DNA of 64,000 nt from Asanoa sp. WMMD1127 (lineage in GTDB: Bacteria; Actinomycetota; Actinomycetes; Mycobacteriales; Micromonosporaceae), in the NCBI RefSeq assembly GCF_029626225.1, contig NZ_JARUBP010000001.1:5704001-5768000 (forward strand). Reading direction: 5' to 3'. Position 1 is the stretch's first letter, and every line of letters starts with the position of its first letter. Shown here piece by piece: positions 31,407 through 42,384 of the stretch. The notes beneath the pieces are model-generated. The model was not told the DNA's origin, ran no database searches, and was given only the letters and a program-made list of their open reading frames with translations. Made by a program: the position numbers and the translations under genes.

Positions 31407-31453
31407 GTACCAGACCAACTGGTCTGCTAGTAACAGACCATTCAGTCTGGTAC
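31407..31453. promoter_or_regulatory. Duplicated TetR operator
   Basis: GTACCAGACCAACTGGTCTG (31407-31426) and the inverted second copy (31434-31453, ending GTCTGGTAC) agree at 17 of 20 positions, so the whole 47-bp block is nearly palindromic. The inner AGACCAacTGGTCT is itself a perfect inverted repeat. It spans the promoter area of both divergent genes. Confidence 0.8.
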
Positions 31454-31469
31454 GCGAGAGGACCCGCTC

Positions 31470-32375
31470 ATGCCCGCACTGCCGCAGCTCGCCGGCCGCC
31501 CGGTGGTCACCGACGGCGGCCTCGAGACCGACCTCATCTACCACCACGGCGCCGACCTGCCCGAGTTCGCCGCCTTCCCGCTCCTCGCCGACGACCACGG
31601 TCGCGACCTGCTGCGCGCCTACTACGCCGGCTACGTCGACATCGCCCGCCGGGCCGGGGCCGCGCTGCAGCTGGACACGCCGACCTGGCGCGCGAGCGCG
31701 GACCACGGCGCCCGGGTCGGCTACGACGCCGCCGCGTTGCGCGGCGCCAACCGCGCCGCCGTCGGCCTGCTCCACGAGGTGCGCGCCGGCGCCGGCCTCG
31801 AGACCGTGCTGATCAGCGGCTGCGTCGGCCCACGCGGCGACGGCTACGTGGCCGGCGAGCGGGTCGACCCGGACGAGGCCGCCGCCTATCACGCGCCGCA
31901 GATCGAGGCGTTCGCCGAGGCGGGCGCCGACCTGGTCACCGCGCTGACCCTGACGGGCGCCGGCGAGGCGATCGGCGTCGTCCGCGCCGCCCGCGCGGCC
32001 GGCCTACCGGTGGCGGTCTCGTTCACGGTCGAAGTGGACGGACGCCTGCCCGACGGCACCGGCCTCGGCGACGCCATCACCGCCGTCGACGCCGCCGGGA
32101 GCCCCGACTACTTCATGGTCAACTGTGCGCATCCCACCCACATCGCGCCGGCGCTGGGTGACGGGCCCTGGCGGGACCGCATCGTCGGCCTCCGCGCCAA
32201 CGCCTCGACGCGCAGCCACGAGGAACTGGACGCGGCCACCGAGCTCGACGAGGGCGACCCGACCGCCCTGGCCCACGCCCACGACGCCCTGCGCCCGCAC
32301 CTGCCGAACCTTTCGTTGCTCGGCGGCTGCTGCGGCACCGACGCCCGCCACGTCGCCGCTCTCTGGGGTGTCTAG
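31470..32375 (+). CDS. mmuM: Homocysteine S-methyltransferase
   Basis: A 301-residue cobalamin-independent methyltransferase that would make methionine from homocysteine using S-methylmethionine or a similar donor. Zinc ligands are visible: VNCAHPTHI (first Cys) and SLLGGCCGTDARHV (paired Cys). The N-terminal DGGLETDLIYHHGADLP and SGCVGPRGDGY stretches are conserved in the family. Start ATG 31470; a GAGAGG ribosome site lies upstream. Regulation by the adjacent TetR is inferred from the shared operator region. Converges on thiD with overlapping ends. Confidence 0.88.
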   Translation: MPALPQLAGRPVVTDGGLETDLIYHHGADLPEFAAFPLLADDHGRDLLRAYYAGYVDIARRAGAALQLDTPTWRASADHGARVGYDAAALRGANRAAVGLLHEVRAGAGLETVLISGCVGPRGDGYVAGERVDPDEAAAYHAPQIEAFAEAGADLVTALTLTGAGEAIGVVRAARAAGLPVAVSFTVEVDGRLPDGTGLGDAITAVDAAGSPDYFMVNCAHPTHIAPALGDGPWRDRIVGLRANASTRSHEELDAATELDEGDPTALAHAHDALRPHLPNLSLLGGCCGTDARHVAALWGV

Positions 32376-33173
32376 CCGGCCCAGCCGAATGGTCGAGGGG
32401 GCCGTGGCCAGCGCCGAGGTGCCAGGCGGCGCCGCCGGCGATGCCGCGGCTGACGAAGGCCTTCGCGGCCGTGAGGGCCGTCCGGAGGTCGTCGCCTAGG
32501 GCCAGGTGGGCGGCGGTCGCCGAGGCGAACGAGCAGCCCGTGCCGTGGTTGTTGGGCGTGTCGACCCACGGCGCGGTCAGCTCGTAGGTCTCCTTGCCGT
32601 CCCAGACCACGTCGACCGCCGTGTCGTCGCTGTCGGGCGTCGGGTGGCCGCCCTTGACCACGACGGCGGCCGGGCCCAGGTCGCCGAGGGCCTGCGCGGC
32701 CGCGTGCTGGTCGGCGCGCGTGCGGATCTCCTTGCCCAGCAACGCTTCCGCCTCGCGCCGGTTGGGCGTGACCACCGCCGCGTGTGGGAAGAGCGTCTCG
32801 CGGTAGGCGGCCTCGGCGGCCGGTTCGAGCAGCCGGTGGCCGCTGGACGACACCATCACCGGGTCGACGACCAGGTGGGGGAGGCGGCCGCGGGCGGCCA
32901 GCGCGGCGACCGCGTCGACCGTCGCGGCGGTGGCCAGCATGCCCGTCTTGACCGCGCCCACCGGCAGGTCGTCGAGGACCGCCTCGATCTGGGCGACCAC
33001 GAACTCCGTCGGCGTGGCGTGCACGCCGCGTACGCCGAGGGTGTTCTGTGCCGTCAACGCGGTGATCGCGGTCGTGCCGAAGACCCGCAGGGCCGCGAAC
33101 GTCTTGAGGTCGGCCTGGATGCCGGCGCCACCGCCCGAGTCGGAACCGGCGATGGTCAGCGCGACGGGCGGGT

Positions 33174-33177
<4 letters not shown>
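32372..33177 (-). pseudogene. thiD: thiD: hydroxymethylpyrimidine (phosphate) kinase with a C-terminal frameshift
   Basis: The first 255 or so residues are a complete Thi[20 protein letters not shown] (substrate and P-loop), [55 protein letters not shown] (catalytic Cys and anion hole). The family ends soon after GAGHGPLDH. Here the frame misses one base near 32387 and runs another 86 arginine-rich codons antisense into mmuM to 32119. Restoring one base gives ...HGPLDHFGWAG and a stop at 32372, about 268 residues, the normal length. The shift affects only the last few residues, so the enzyme may still work, or it may be a sequencing error. Last gene of the thiamine operon. Confidence 0.8.
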
Positions 33178-35812
<2,635 letters not shown>

Positions 35813-35816
<4 letters not shown>

Positions 35817-36430
35817 CGGGCGCCGTCCAGTGCGGACAGGAGTGACGCGGCCGCGGCTGCCGGGTCGGGCGCGTCCGACACCGCGGACACCACCGCGACA
35901 CCGTGCGCGCCGGCGGCACGCAGCGACGGAACCCGGGCCGCGGTCACGCCGCCGATCGCGATCACCGGCACCTTGACGGCGGCCGCGACCGCGCCGACCC
36001 CGGCGGGTCCGATGGGGTCCGGCAGCCCGTCCTTGGTGACGGTCGCGAACGCGGGACCCACGCCGAGGTAGTCCGCCCCGGCCGCGACGAGCTCCGCCGC
36101 CCGCGCCGGATCCCGGGCGGTGCCGCCGATCAGGTGGGCCGGCCCCGCGATCCGGCGCACCACCTCGACCGGCAGGTCGTCGGCGCCGACGTGGGTGCCG
36201 TCGGCCCGGGCGGCGAGCGCCAGGTCGACCCGGTCGTTGACGATGCACAGCGCCCCGGCCGCCCGGCAGAGCAGCACCACCTCACGCGCGAACGCGTACC
36301 GCGACCGGTCGTCGCTCGTCTTGGTGCGGACCTGGACGACCGGCGCCCCGCCGGCCAGCGCGGCCCGCACGGCCGCGAGCGCCGCCGCGCCCCCCGCGGC
36401 GGAGGTGACCACGTGCAGCCGGCCGATCAT
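35813..36430 (-). CDS. thiE: Thiamine phosphate synthase
   Basis: A 205-residue TIM barrel that couples HMP diphosphate and thiazole phosphate. It has PVVQVRTKT, LCIVNDRVDLALAARADGTH (diphosphate/Mg site), LIGGTARDPARA, ADYLGVGPAFATVTKDG, VIAIGGVTAARV. This is the canonical ThiE of the operon. ATG at 36430 overlaps the permease stop by four bases. Confidence 0.92.
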
Positions 36431-37737
36431 GCCGCCACCGCCCGGCGCCGGCCCGGCAGCAGGAACAGCGCCGTCAGCACCGCCGCGACCGCCAGGCTGA
36501 CCAGGGACGCCGACCAGCCGTTGGCGGGATCGATGCCGAGGTCCTCCTGGCGCGCCGTCCACCAGGCCGTCCAGCCCTGGCCGGCCGACGGGAACAGCGT
36601 CGGCAGGGTCAGCTGGTAGGCGACGAAGCCGGCGGCCCACGGGATCAGCAGCCACGGTCGCGACGGCGCGGTCGCGGAGACGTCCCAGCGGCCGCGCGGC
36701 AGCACGAAGTAGGCGACGGCGAAGACCGCGACCAGCGGCACGAACACCGCGCCGATGAGGAACAGGAACGGCTCGTACGAGACGATGTCGACGGCCAGGG
36801 CCAGCAGCGTGGCGAGGGCGCCGACGGCCACCGCGAGCACCCGCCGGTCGACGCGCTCGAGGATGTTGTTGCCCGACACCGAGGTGGAGTAGACGTTGGC
36901 GAACGCCTCGTCGACCTCGACGACCACCAGCACGGCCAGCGCCACCGCGCCGAAGGGCACCGCCAGCAGCGCGTCGACGACGTCCAGCCCGCCGGCCCCG
37001 TACGCGGCGAGGGCGAGCGCGCCCAGCACGAAGCAGGCGATCGTCGCGGTGCCGTAGCCCACGGCGGCGCCGGCGAACGCGGCCCGGCCGCTGCGGGTGT
37101 AGCGGGTGTAGTCGGCCACCAGCGGGAACCAGGAGACCGGCATCGCGATGACCAGGTCGACCGAGGTCCAGAACGAGCCGCCGTCGCCGCTCAGCGGTTG
37201 GGGTGAGGCCCGGAGCACCTCGACGAACAGGTACGCGCCGGCGATCAGCGCGGCCCAGACGGCGTAGCGGGCCAGCAGTCGGAAGGCGCCCAGCGGCCGC
37301 AGCGCCATCAGCGTGGCCACGGCGCCGCCGATCAGCACGAACGGCCACCGCGGCGCGTCCAGCACCCGGGCGGCGGCGGACGCGATGATGAAGATCTCGA
37401 AGGTCGCCCAGCCGACGCACTGGAGGAGGTTGAACACCGTCGGCAGGTACGAGAGCCGGCGGCCGAGCAGACCGCGCAGCAGGACCATGGTCGGCGCGCC
37501 CTCCCGCGCGCCGGCGGCCGCGCCGAGGCCCAGCAGCAGGGAGCCGATGACGGCGCCGACCACGATGGCCAGGACGGTGACGCCGAGCGGCCGGCCGGGC
37601 AGCACGGCAAAGGTGGCGGCCACCGGCAGGAGCAGGCTGACGCCGAGGCTGCCGAAGAGGCCCGCGGTGTCGCGGAAGCCGAGCGCGCGCGTGGGGGCCG
37701 CCGACTCGGCGACGGCGGTTGACGAGGAAAGAGACAC
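36427..37737 (-). CDS. cytX: NCS1-family permease, probable thiamine-precursor (HMP) transporter CytX
   Basis: A 436-residue membrane protein of the purine-cytosine permease family with about 12 segments. The early FGSLGVSLLLPVAATFAVLPG and GAPTMVLLRGLLGRRLSYLP, and central WFPLVADYTRYTR are family features. As first gene of a TPP-controlled operon it is best read as CytX, importer of hydroxymethylpyrimidine or a similar precursor. ATG at 37737 lies directly after the riboswitch. Confidence 0.88.
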   Translation of the reverse strand: MSLSSSTAVAESAAPTRALGFRDTAGLFGSLGVSLLLPVAATFAVLPGRPLGVTVLAIVVGAVIGSLLLGLGAAAGAREGAPTMVLLRGLLGRRLSYLPTVFNLLQCVGWATFEIFIIASAAARVLDAPRWPFVLIGGAVATLMALRPLGAFRLLARYAVWAALIAGAYLFVEVLRASPQPLSGDGGSFWTSVDLVIAMPVSWFPLVADYTRYTRSGRAAFAGAAVGYGTATIACFVLGALALAAYGAGGLDVVDALLAVPFGAVALAVLVVVEVDEAFANVYSTSVSGNNILERVDRRVLAVAVGALATLLALAVDIVSYEPFLFLIGAVFVPLVAVFAVAYFVLPRGRWDVSATAPSRPWLLIPWAAGFVAYQLTLPTLFPSAGQGWTAWWTARQEDLGIDPANGWSASLVSLAVAAVLTALFLLPGRRRAVAA

Positions 37738-37745
37738 CTTCAGAC

Positions 37746-37832
37746 GCTCCCTACGCCGGCATTACCCGGACCAGGTTCCGACGGTCGGCGGCGCCTCAGC
37801 CGCCCTCTCAGCCCGGTGCTCCGAGCTCCCGT
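37746..37832 (-). promoter_or_regulatory. TPP (THI-element) riboswitch
   Basis: On the minus strand the conserved blocks appear in order: GGGCTGAGAG (CUGAGA core), a variable P3 arm, GGAACCTG, then CCGGGTAATGCCGGCGTAGG. This is the standard TPP aptamer order and spacing. It precedes cytX by a few bases, so ligand probably blocks ribosome access to cytX and lowers the whole thi operon. Exact ends are approximate. Confidence 0.93.
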
Positions 37833-37849
37833 TTGTGACTTCCGGCAGG

Positions 37850-38160
37850 CTAGTGACCGGCACCGCCCACGGTCAACCAGGGTGGCGCAGGTCTCCTACC
37901 GTCGACATTACGCTCCAGGCCGCCAGACCACGGCCGAATCTCTCCGTTGTCCGCCCAAGGGCGAGCGACTCACAGACCACCGCGCACTCGCCGCGACAAC
38001 GACCTTGTTCACGCCGGATGGCGCTCGCGCGACCCGAAGGCCAAGTGTCTACTATGGATTACATGCGGTTTCCGATTTGGCACAGCGATAATTTCACTGA
38101 CGGAATTTACGGGGAGATCGAATGGTGGCTGCGTGAGCTGGCGTTCGAGACAACTCTTCT
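37850..38160. other. Gene-free stretch of lower GC upstream of an orphan gene
   Basis: The first 60 bases should hold the promoter of the thiamine operon. From about 38030 the sequence becomes noticeably richer in A/T (words like TCTACTATGGATTACATG and GCGATAATTTCACTG), unlike the surrounding genome. TACTAT and GATAAT could be -10 elements for the downstream rightward gene. No convincing coding region was found. Confidence 0.5.
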
Positions 38161-38700
38161 ATGCGGCAGCTCCAACTCTTTCCGGCGGCTCAATCGGCCG
38201 CCGTGCGGGATAGGAATCGGCGCAATTATTCGGTCGCGGGTGAGGATTTTCGTCGTGAGCATGCGCGGCATCGGGAATGGGGTCTGGGTCAGCGGCATGC
38301 TCGGAAGTTGCGCCGCGCGTATGGTTATGTTCCCGATGACGCGGAGGTGCTGGCGGCGTGGGATCAGCGGTTGAGAGCGGCTCGGACGGTCGAGCCCATC
38401 CCGGCGATGCCGGCCGAGCGAGTTCCGCCGCGAGAATGCGGAGTTTCGGGCCTGGTGCCTGGGTGCCGCGGGTGCGCCGCCGGCTGGCCGATCCCTAGCC
38501 GGGCCGAGCACGGCCGGTCCTGTCGAGCGCACGGCGATCAGCGTCCCGTCCGGTGGGCTGACCTCGACTCGGGTCGCGTCTGCCGAACCCGTCGCGGCCG
38601 GTCCTGTCGAGCCCGGGGCGATCAGCTCCGCTTCCGGGGAGATGGCCCCGACTCGGTCGCGCTTCCTGAGCCGGACGCGAACGGACCGGTTGAGCGTTGA
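38161..38700 (+). CDS. Orphan hypothetical protein with degenerate C-terminus
   Basis: 179 residues from ATG 38161. Residues 1 to about 85 look genuine: a short N-terminus, RRNYS, then EDFRREHARHREWGLGQRHA with a helical, charged character, and AWDQRLRAARTVEP. The remainder is Arg/Cys-rich, lies over an 84-bp tandem repeat and looks non-coding or frame-shifted. I recall similar short proteins from Micromonosporaceae but cannot name a family. Base composition differs from neighbours. No ribosome site is evident. Possible decaying accessory gene. Confidence 0.35.
   Translation: MRQLQLFPAAQSAAVRDRNRRNYSVAGEDFRREHARHREWGLGQRHARKLRRAYGYVPDDAEVLAAWDQRLRAARTVEPIPAMPAERVPPRECGVSGLVPGCRGCAAGWPIPSRAEHGRSCRAHGDQRPVRWADLDSGRVCRTRRGRSCRARGDQLRFRGDGPDSVALPEPDANGPVER
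38512..38679. repeat. Imperfect tandem repeat, period 84 bp
   Basis: The block starting GGCCGGTCCTGTCGAGC at 38512 recurs at 38596. Each copy continues with GGCGATCAGC and ends near CTCGACTCGG/CCCGACTCGG. The period of 84 is 28 codons, so the repeat would be in-frame if translated. It lies in the doubtful C-terminal part of the orphan gene. Confidence 0.65.
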
Positions 38701-38978
38701 ATGGCGAAGCCGGTGGCGGCCAATCCGGCCCTTGTCGAAACCGAATCGTATGGTTATCAGAGCCGCCATCGACTGCGGGATGCCAGATCCGCGCAGTTAT
38801 ATGTCGAAGATTAGACGCAAGCGGCGGTTCCGTTTCGGCGGCAGGCCGTCGACTCTGGACGACCGCTGCGGACGCAGACCTGAACAAGCAGAGAAGCATG
38901 CGACGCCGAGCGGTTGGCGTGTCGAAAGCTCCGGCGATTTCCGGCCGCAGCCACGTAGGCGGACCGGGACGGGAGCGC
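38701..38978. other. Intergenic stretch with no convincing gene
   Basis: Between the orphan gene and the leftward repair-protein gene. One frame directly after the orphan stop codon gives a 37-residue peptide (38701, starts MAKPVAANPALVE), but with no ribosome site or relatives it was not called. Composition remains less GC-rich than average up to about 38930. Confidence 0.4.
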
Positions 38979-39464
38979 CTATTCACCCGGCGCGCAGCCG
39001 TTGGGGCGGTCCGAGGGTGGCCAGACGTAGGGGAGGTCCGGTGGGACGTCGCCGAAGATCGGGGCGTAGAAGGTGGCGTCCTTGCGCATCAGGGCCGACT
39101 GGTGTGAGCGGTGGAAGGCCTCGTCGCCCAGCCAGGGTGGCAGGTCGCCGGCGGCGGACAGGGCCGGGACCTCGCGGACCTCCGTGATGCCGCACGACGC
39201 GGCCAGGTCCGTCGTCAGGGTCGTGGCCGTCGTGTCGGCGCGGCCCGTCGCCGTCCAGGTCGCGGCGACGATCAGGCCGTAGCGGACCAGGGCCTCCTCG
39301 TAGCCCGCCCACATCTTCACCGCCGGGTGGTGGCGGAAGCCGTGGCCCGCCACGGTGAGGCCGCGCAGGATCTGGACGTTCTCGACGCGCTGCTTGCCCA
39401 GCCGGGGTGGGTCGAGGACCGCCGCCGACCGGGCGAAGTCGGGGAAGGGGAGGAACGTCTGCAT
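38979..39464 (-). CDS. Pyrimidine-dimer DNA glycosylase-like protein (MSMEG_6728 family)
   Basis: A 161-residue protein starting MQTFLPFPDFARSAAVLD, with the conserved RLGKQRVENVQILRGL and HHPAVKMWAGYEEALVRYGL, and the C-terminal HRSHQSALMRKD and PPDLPYVWP. These match the MSMEG_6728/pyrimidine-dimer-glycosylase-like family, whose members are predicted to act on DNA but are little studied. Its start overlaps the GH15 stop by one base (TGATG), so it is probably co-transcribed. Confidence 0.8.
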   Translation of the reverse strand: MQTFLPFPDFARSAAVLDPPRLGKQRVENVQILRGLTVAGHGFRHHPAVKMWAGYEEALVRYGLIVAATWTATGRADTTATTLTTDLAASCGITEVREVPALSAAGDLPPWLGDEAFHRSHQSALMRKDATFYAPIFGDVPPDLPYVWPPSDRPNGCAPGE

Positions 39465-41269
39465 CAGCCGAGCGCGCGGTCGATGTTGAACGCGGCGCTG
39501 ATCAGCGCGAGGTGCGTGAACGCCTGCGGGAAGTTGCCGAGCTGTTCGCCGGTCGGGCCGAGCTGCTCCGCGTACAGGCCGAGGTGGTTCGCGTAGGTGA
39601 TCATCTTTTCGAAGGCGAGGCGGGCCTCGTCGACCCGGCCGGCGCGGGAGAGCGCCTCCACGTACCAGAAGGTGCAGATGGACATCGTGCCCTCTTCACC
39701 CTCCAGGCCGTCGGGACTCAGGTGCGGGTCGTAACGGTACACCAGGGTGTCGGAGACCAGCGTGTCACCGAGGAGGTCCAATGTGGTCAGCCACCGCGGG
39801 TCGGTCGGCGCGACGAACTTCGACAGCGGCATCATCAGCACCGACGCGTCCAGGGTGTGGCCGTCGCGGTGCTGCACGAACGCCCGCAGGTCCGGGTCCC
39901 AGAAGCGGTCCATGATCTGGTAGTAGATGGCGTCGCGGGCCTGGCTCCAGCGCACCAGGTCGGCCGGGAGCCCGCGCTGGTGCGCCACCCGGATCGCCCG
40001 CTCGATGGCGACCCAGCACATCAGTCGGGAATAGAGGAAGTCACGCCGCCCGCCGCGGATCTCCCAGACGCCCTCGTCGGGCTGGTCCCAGTTCTTGCAG
40101 ACCCACTCGACGAACGTCGTGACGCCCTGCCAGACGCCGCTGGAGATCGGTTGGCCCCACTTGTTGTAGAGGTAGATGGAGTCGACCAGCGCGCCGTAGA
40201 TGTCGAGCTGCAGCTGGTTGATCGCGTCGTTGCCGACCCGCACCGGCGCCGAGCCCTCGTAGCCCTCGAGGTGGTCGAGGCGGCGTTCGGAGAGCGACTC
40301 GCTGCCGTCGACCCGGTACATGATCTGCAGCGGGCCCTCCGGGTCCGGGTCGCTCTCCCGCACCCGGGCGGCGAGGAAGGTCATGAACTGGTCGGCCTCC
40401 TCGGTGAAGCCGAGCCGCAGCAACGCGTAGATGCAGAACGCGGCGTCGCGCACCCACACGTAGCGGTAGTCCCAGTTGCGCTCGCCGCCGAGCCGCTCCG
40501 GCAGGCTCGTCGTCGGCGCGGCCACGATCGCCCCCGTGGGGGCGTAGGTCATCAGCTTCAGCGTCAGCGCCGAGCGGTGCACGGCCTCCCGCCAGCGGCC
40601 GCGGTAGCGCGAGGCGGACAGCCAGCGCCGCCAATATTCCACTGTCGACGTGAACGCTGCCTCGGCCTCCTCGGCCGTGCCGTAGCGCGGCGGGGTGGTC
40701 GTCTCGGCCCGGTCGAGGCAGAACACCACCGTCTCGCCCTGCTTGAGGCGGAACGAGCTGAGCACGTCGCCGTCGACCATCTCGAACGGCGCCGTCGAGT
40801 TGAGCGCCAGGGCCATCGACGCCGACTCGAAGACCGCCCGGCCGTCGTGCTCGCGCAGGGTGTGCGGCTGGAGCCCGTAGTCGAACCGCGGCGCGATGTG
40901 GGCGCGGAACGGCAGCTCGCCGCGCACGCAACTGACCCGGCGGATCAGCCGGAAGCTCTCGGCCTCGTGCCGGTCACCGGGCACGGGCATGAAGTCCTGG
41001 ATCTCCGCGATGCCGTCGTCCGACAGGAAGCGGGTGATCAGCACGTTCGTGTCGGGGAAGTAGAACTGTCGTGTGGTCGCCGCGACATCTGTGGTCAGCG
41101 AGAAGAAGCCACCCCGGTCACGGTCGAGGATCGAGGCGAAGATGCTCGGCGCGTCGAAGCGGGGCACGCAGCACCAGTCGATGGTGCCGTCGGTCCCGAC
41201 GAGCGCCACGGTCCGAAGGTTACCGATGAGGCCATGCTCGCCGATGGGGAGATATCGCTGCTCGTCCAC
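39464..41269 (-). CDS. GH15 family glycoside hydrolase (trehalase/glucoamylase type)
   Basis: A 601-residue cytoplasmic (alpha/alpha)6-barrel enzyme. The N-terminal beta domain begins RYLPIGEHGLIGNLRTVALVG, then the catalytic part: TTSLPERLGGERNWDYRYVWVRDAAF, HLEGYEGSAPVRVGN, EWVCKNWDQPDEGVWEIRGG (a catalytic Glu) and EEGTMSICTFWYVEALSR. Actinobacterial GH15 proteins of this form include the mycobacterial trehalase, so trehalose is a possible substrate. GTG at 41269 is the most credible start, though GGAGG lies only two bases before it; the frame upstream lies over the GH5 gene. Confidence 0.88.
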   Translation of the reverse strand: MDEQRYLPIGEHGLIGNLRTVALVGTDGTIDWCCVPRFDAPSIFASILDRDRGGFFSLTTDVAATTRQFYFPDTNVLITRFLSDDGIAEIQDFMPVPGDRHEAESFRLIRRVSCVRGELPFRAHIAPRFDYGLQPHTLREHDGRAVFESASMALALNSTAPFEMVDGDVLSSFRLKQGETVVFCLDRAETTTPPRYGTAEEAEAAFTSTVEYWRRWLSASRYRGRWREAVHRSALTLKLMTYAPTGAIVAAPTTSLPERLGGERNWDYRYVWVRDAAFCIYALLRLGFTEEADQFMTFLAARVRESDPDPEGPLQIMYRVDGSESLSERRLDHLEGYEGSAPVRVGNDAINQLQLDIYGALVDSIYLYNKWGQPISSGVWQGVTTFVEWVCKNWDQPDEGVWEIRGGRRDFLYSRLMCWVAIERAIRVAHQRGLPADLVRWSQARDAIYYQIMDRFWDPDLRAFVQHRDGHTLDASVLMMPLSKFVAPTDPRWLTTLDLLGDTLVSDTLVYRYDPHLSPDGLEGEEGTMSICTFWYVEALSRAGRVDEARLAFEKMITYANHLGLYAEQLGPTGEQLGNFPQAFTHLALISAAFNIDRALG

Positions 41270-41280
41270 CGCCTCCGACG

Positions 41281-42303
41281 TTACGCGCCGGGCGGGGCGG
41301 CGGGTGCGGAAACCGGCGTACGCAGGCGGTCGCGCACCCAGCGGCCCGCCGGCTTCAGCCGCGCCGGGTCGGCGTACGCCCCGGCCTTGCACGTGCCCTT
41401 GGTGAACACGGCGCCGGAGCGCTTGTCGTCACTCCAGTTCCAGTTGACCCACCCGATCCGTTTCGTCGCCATCAGGTCCAGATAGGACTGTGAGCGCGCG
41501 AAGTCGTTGCCGCCGTCGCCGGTGTAGGTCTGGGTGCCGAACTCGGTGACGAAGATGGGCAACGTGTCGGCGGCCCGGGACAGGGTCTCGAGATAGCGCC
41601 GGCCGTGTGAGGCCGCGTAGAAGTGGAACGTGTACATCACGTTGCTCGCCCGCACAGGGTTGGCGACGATCTCCCGCTCGTCCGCGCCGTCCGAGACGCC
41701 CAGCGACGACCACCCGCGGGTGCCGACCAGCACGACCGCGTCCGGGTCCGCGGCCCGGATCACCGGGATCACCTGCTCGGCGTACGACCGGATCCGGCTC
41801 CAGCTGACGCCGCTGGGCTCATTGGCGACCTCGTAGAGGATGTTGTCGGCGCCCCGGTGGCGACCGGCGATCTCGGCGAAGAAGGTGCGGGCGCGCTCGA
41901 GGTTGGCCCACGGGTCGCCGGGGTCGAGGATGTGCCAGTCGACGATCACGTAGAGTCCGCGCGCCGTCGCCAGGTCGATGTAGTCGTCGACGAGCTCCGT
42001 GAACCGGCGCGGGTCGCTGGCGTAGCCGTCCTCCTGGACGTACATCGAGACGCGGAGCACGTCGGCACGCCAGTCGCGGGCCAGCACGTCCAGCGCCGGC
42101 CCGGTCACGCAGTTGCCGTACCACTGGATGCCGTGGGTCGACATGCCGCGGAGCTGGACCGGCCGGCCCGCGCGGTCGCACAGGTGCGTGCCGCAGACGC
42201 GCAGCGCGCCATGCGTGGAGACCGGGGTCGGAACGGGCGCCGCCATCGCCGGTCCTATACCGACAGTGAGTGCGCCGATGACGCCGAGTAGCCAGATCCG
42301 CAT
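41281..42303 (-). CDS. Secreted GH5 cellulase (endo-1,4-beta-glucanase)
   Basis: A 340-residue exported enzyme. Signal peptide (IWLLGVIGALTVGIGPAMAA), then a GH5_2-type barrel: LRGMSTHGIQWYG, ADVLRVSMYVQEDGY, VIVDWHIL, acid/base in LYEVANEPSGVSW, FHFYAASHG, nucleophile in IFVTEFGTQTYTGDGGN, and WVNWNWSDD. All catalytic residues are present. It has no carbohydrate-binding module. It begins divergently from the MFS gene, with 81 bp between the start codons. Confidence 0.9.
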   Translation of the reverse strand: MRIWLLGVIGALTVGIGPAMAAPVPTPVSTHGALRVCGTHLCDRAGRPVQLRGMSTHGIQWYGNCVTGPALDVLARDWRADVLRVSMYVQEDGYASDPRRFTELVDDYIDLATARGLYVIVDWHILDPGDPWANLERARTFFAEIAGRHRGADNILYEVANEPSGVSWSRIRSYAEQVIPVIRAADPDAVVLVGTRGWSSLGVSDGADEREIVANPVRASNVMYTFHFYAASHGRRYLETLSRAADTLPIFVTEFGTQTYTGDGGNDFARSQSYLDLMATKRIGWVNWNWSDDKRSGAVFTKGTCKAGAYADPARLKPAGRWVRDRLRTPVSAPAAPPGA

Positions 42304-42384
42304 GACATGAAGAGATCACGCGATCCGGGCAGTGACCGGGCACACCCTGGCGTTGTCACCCATCCGGGTGGAAGGTGGGAAGAC

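Noticed and set aside
37313-38374. A plus-strand frame across the riboswitch
   Set aside because: It runs antisense through cytX and the TPP aptamer; the part after 38050 has no independent support.
38701-38814. A 37-codon frame starting MAKPVAANPALVE
   Set aside because: Natural-looking but too short, without a ribosome site or relatives I can recall.
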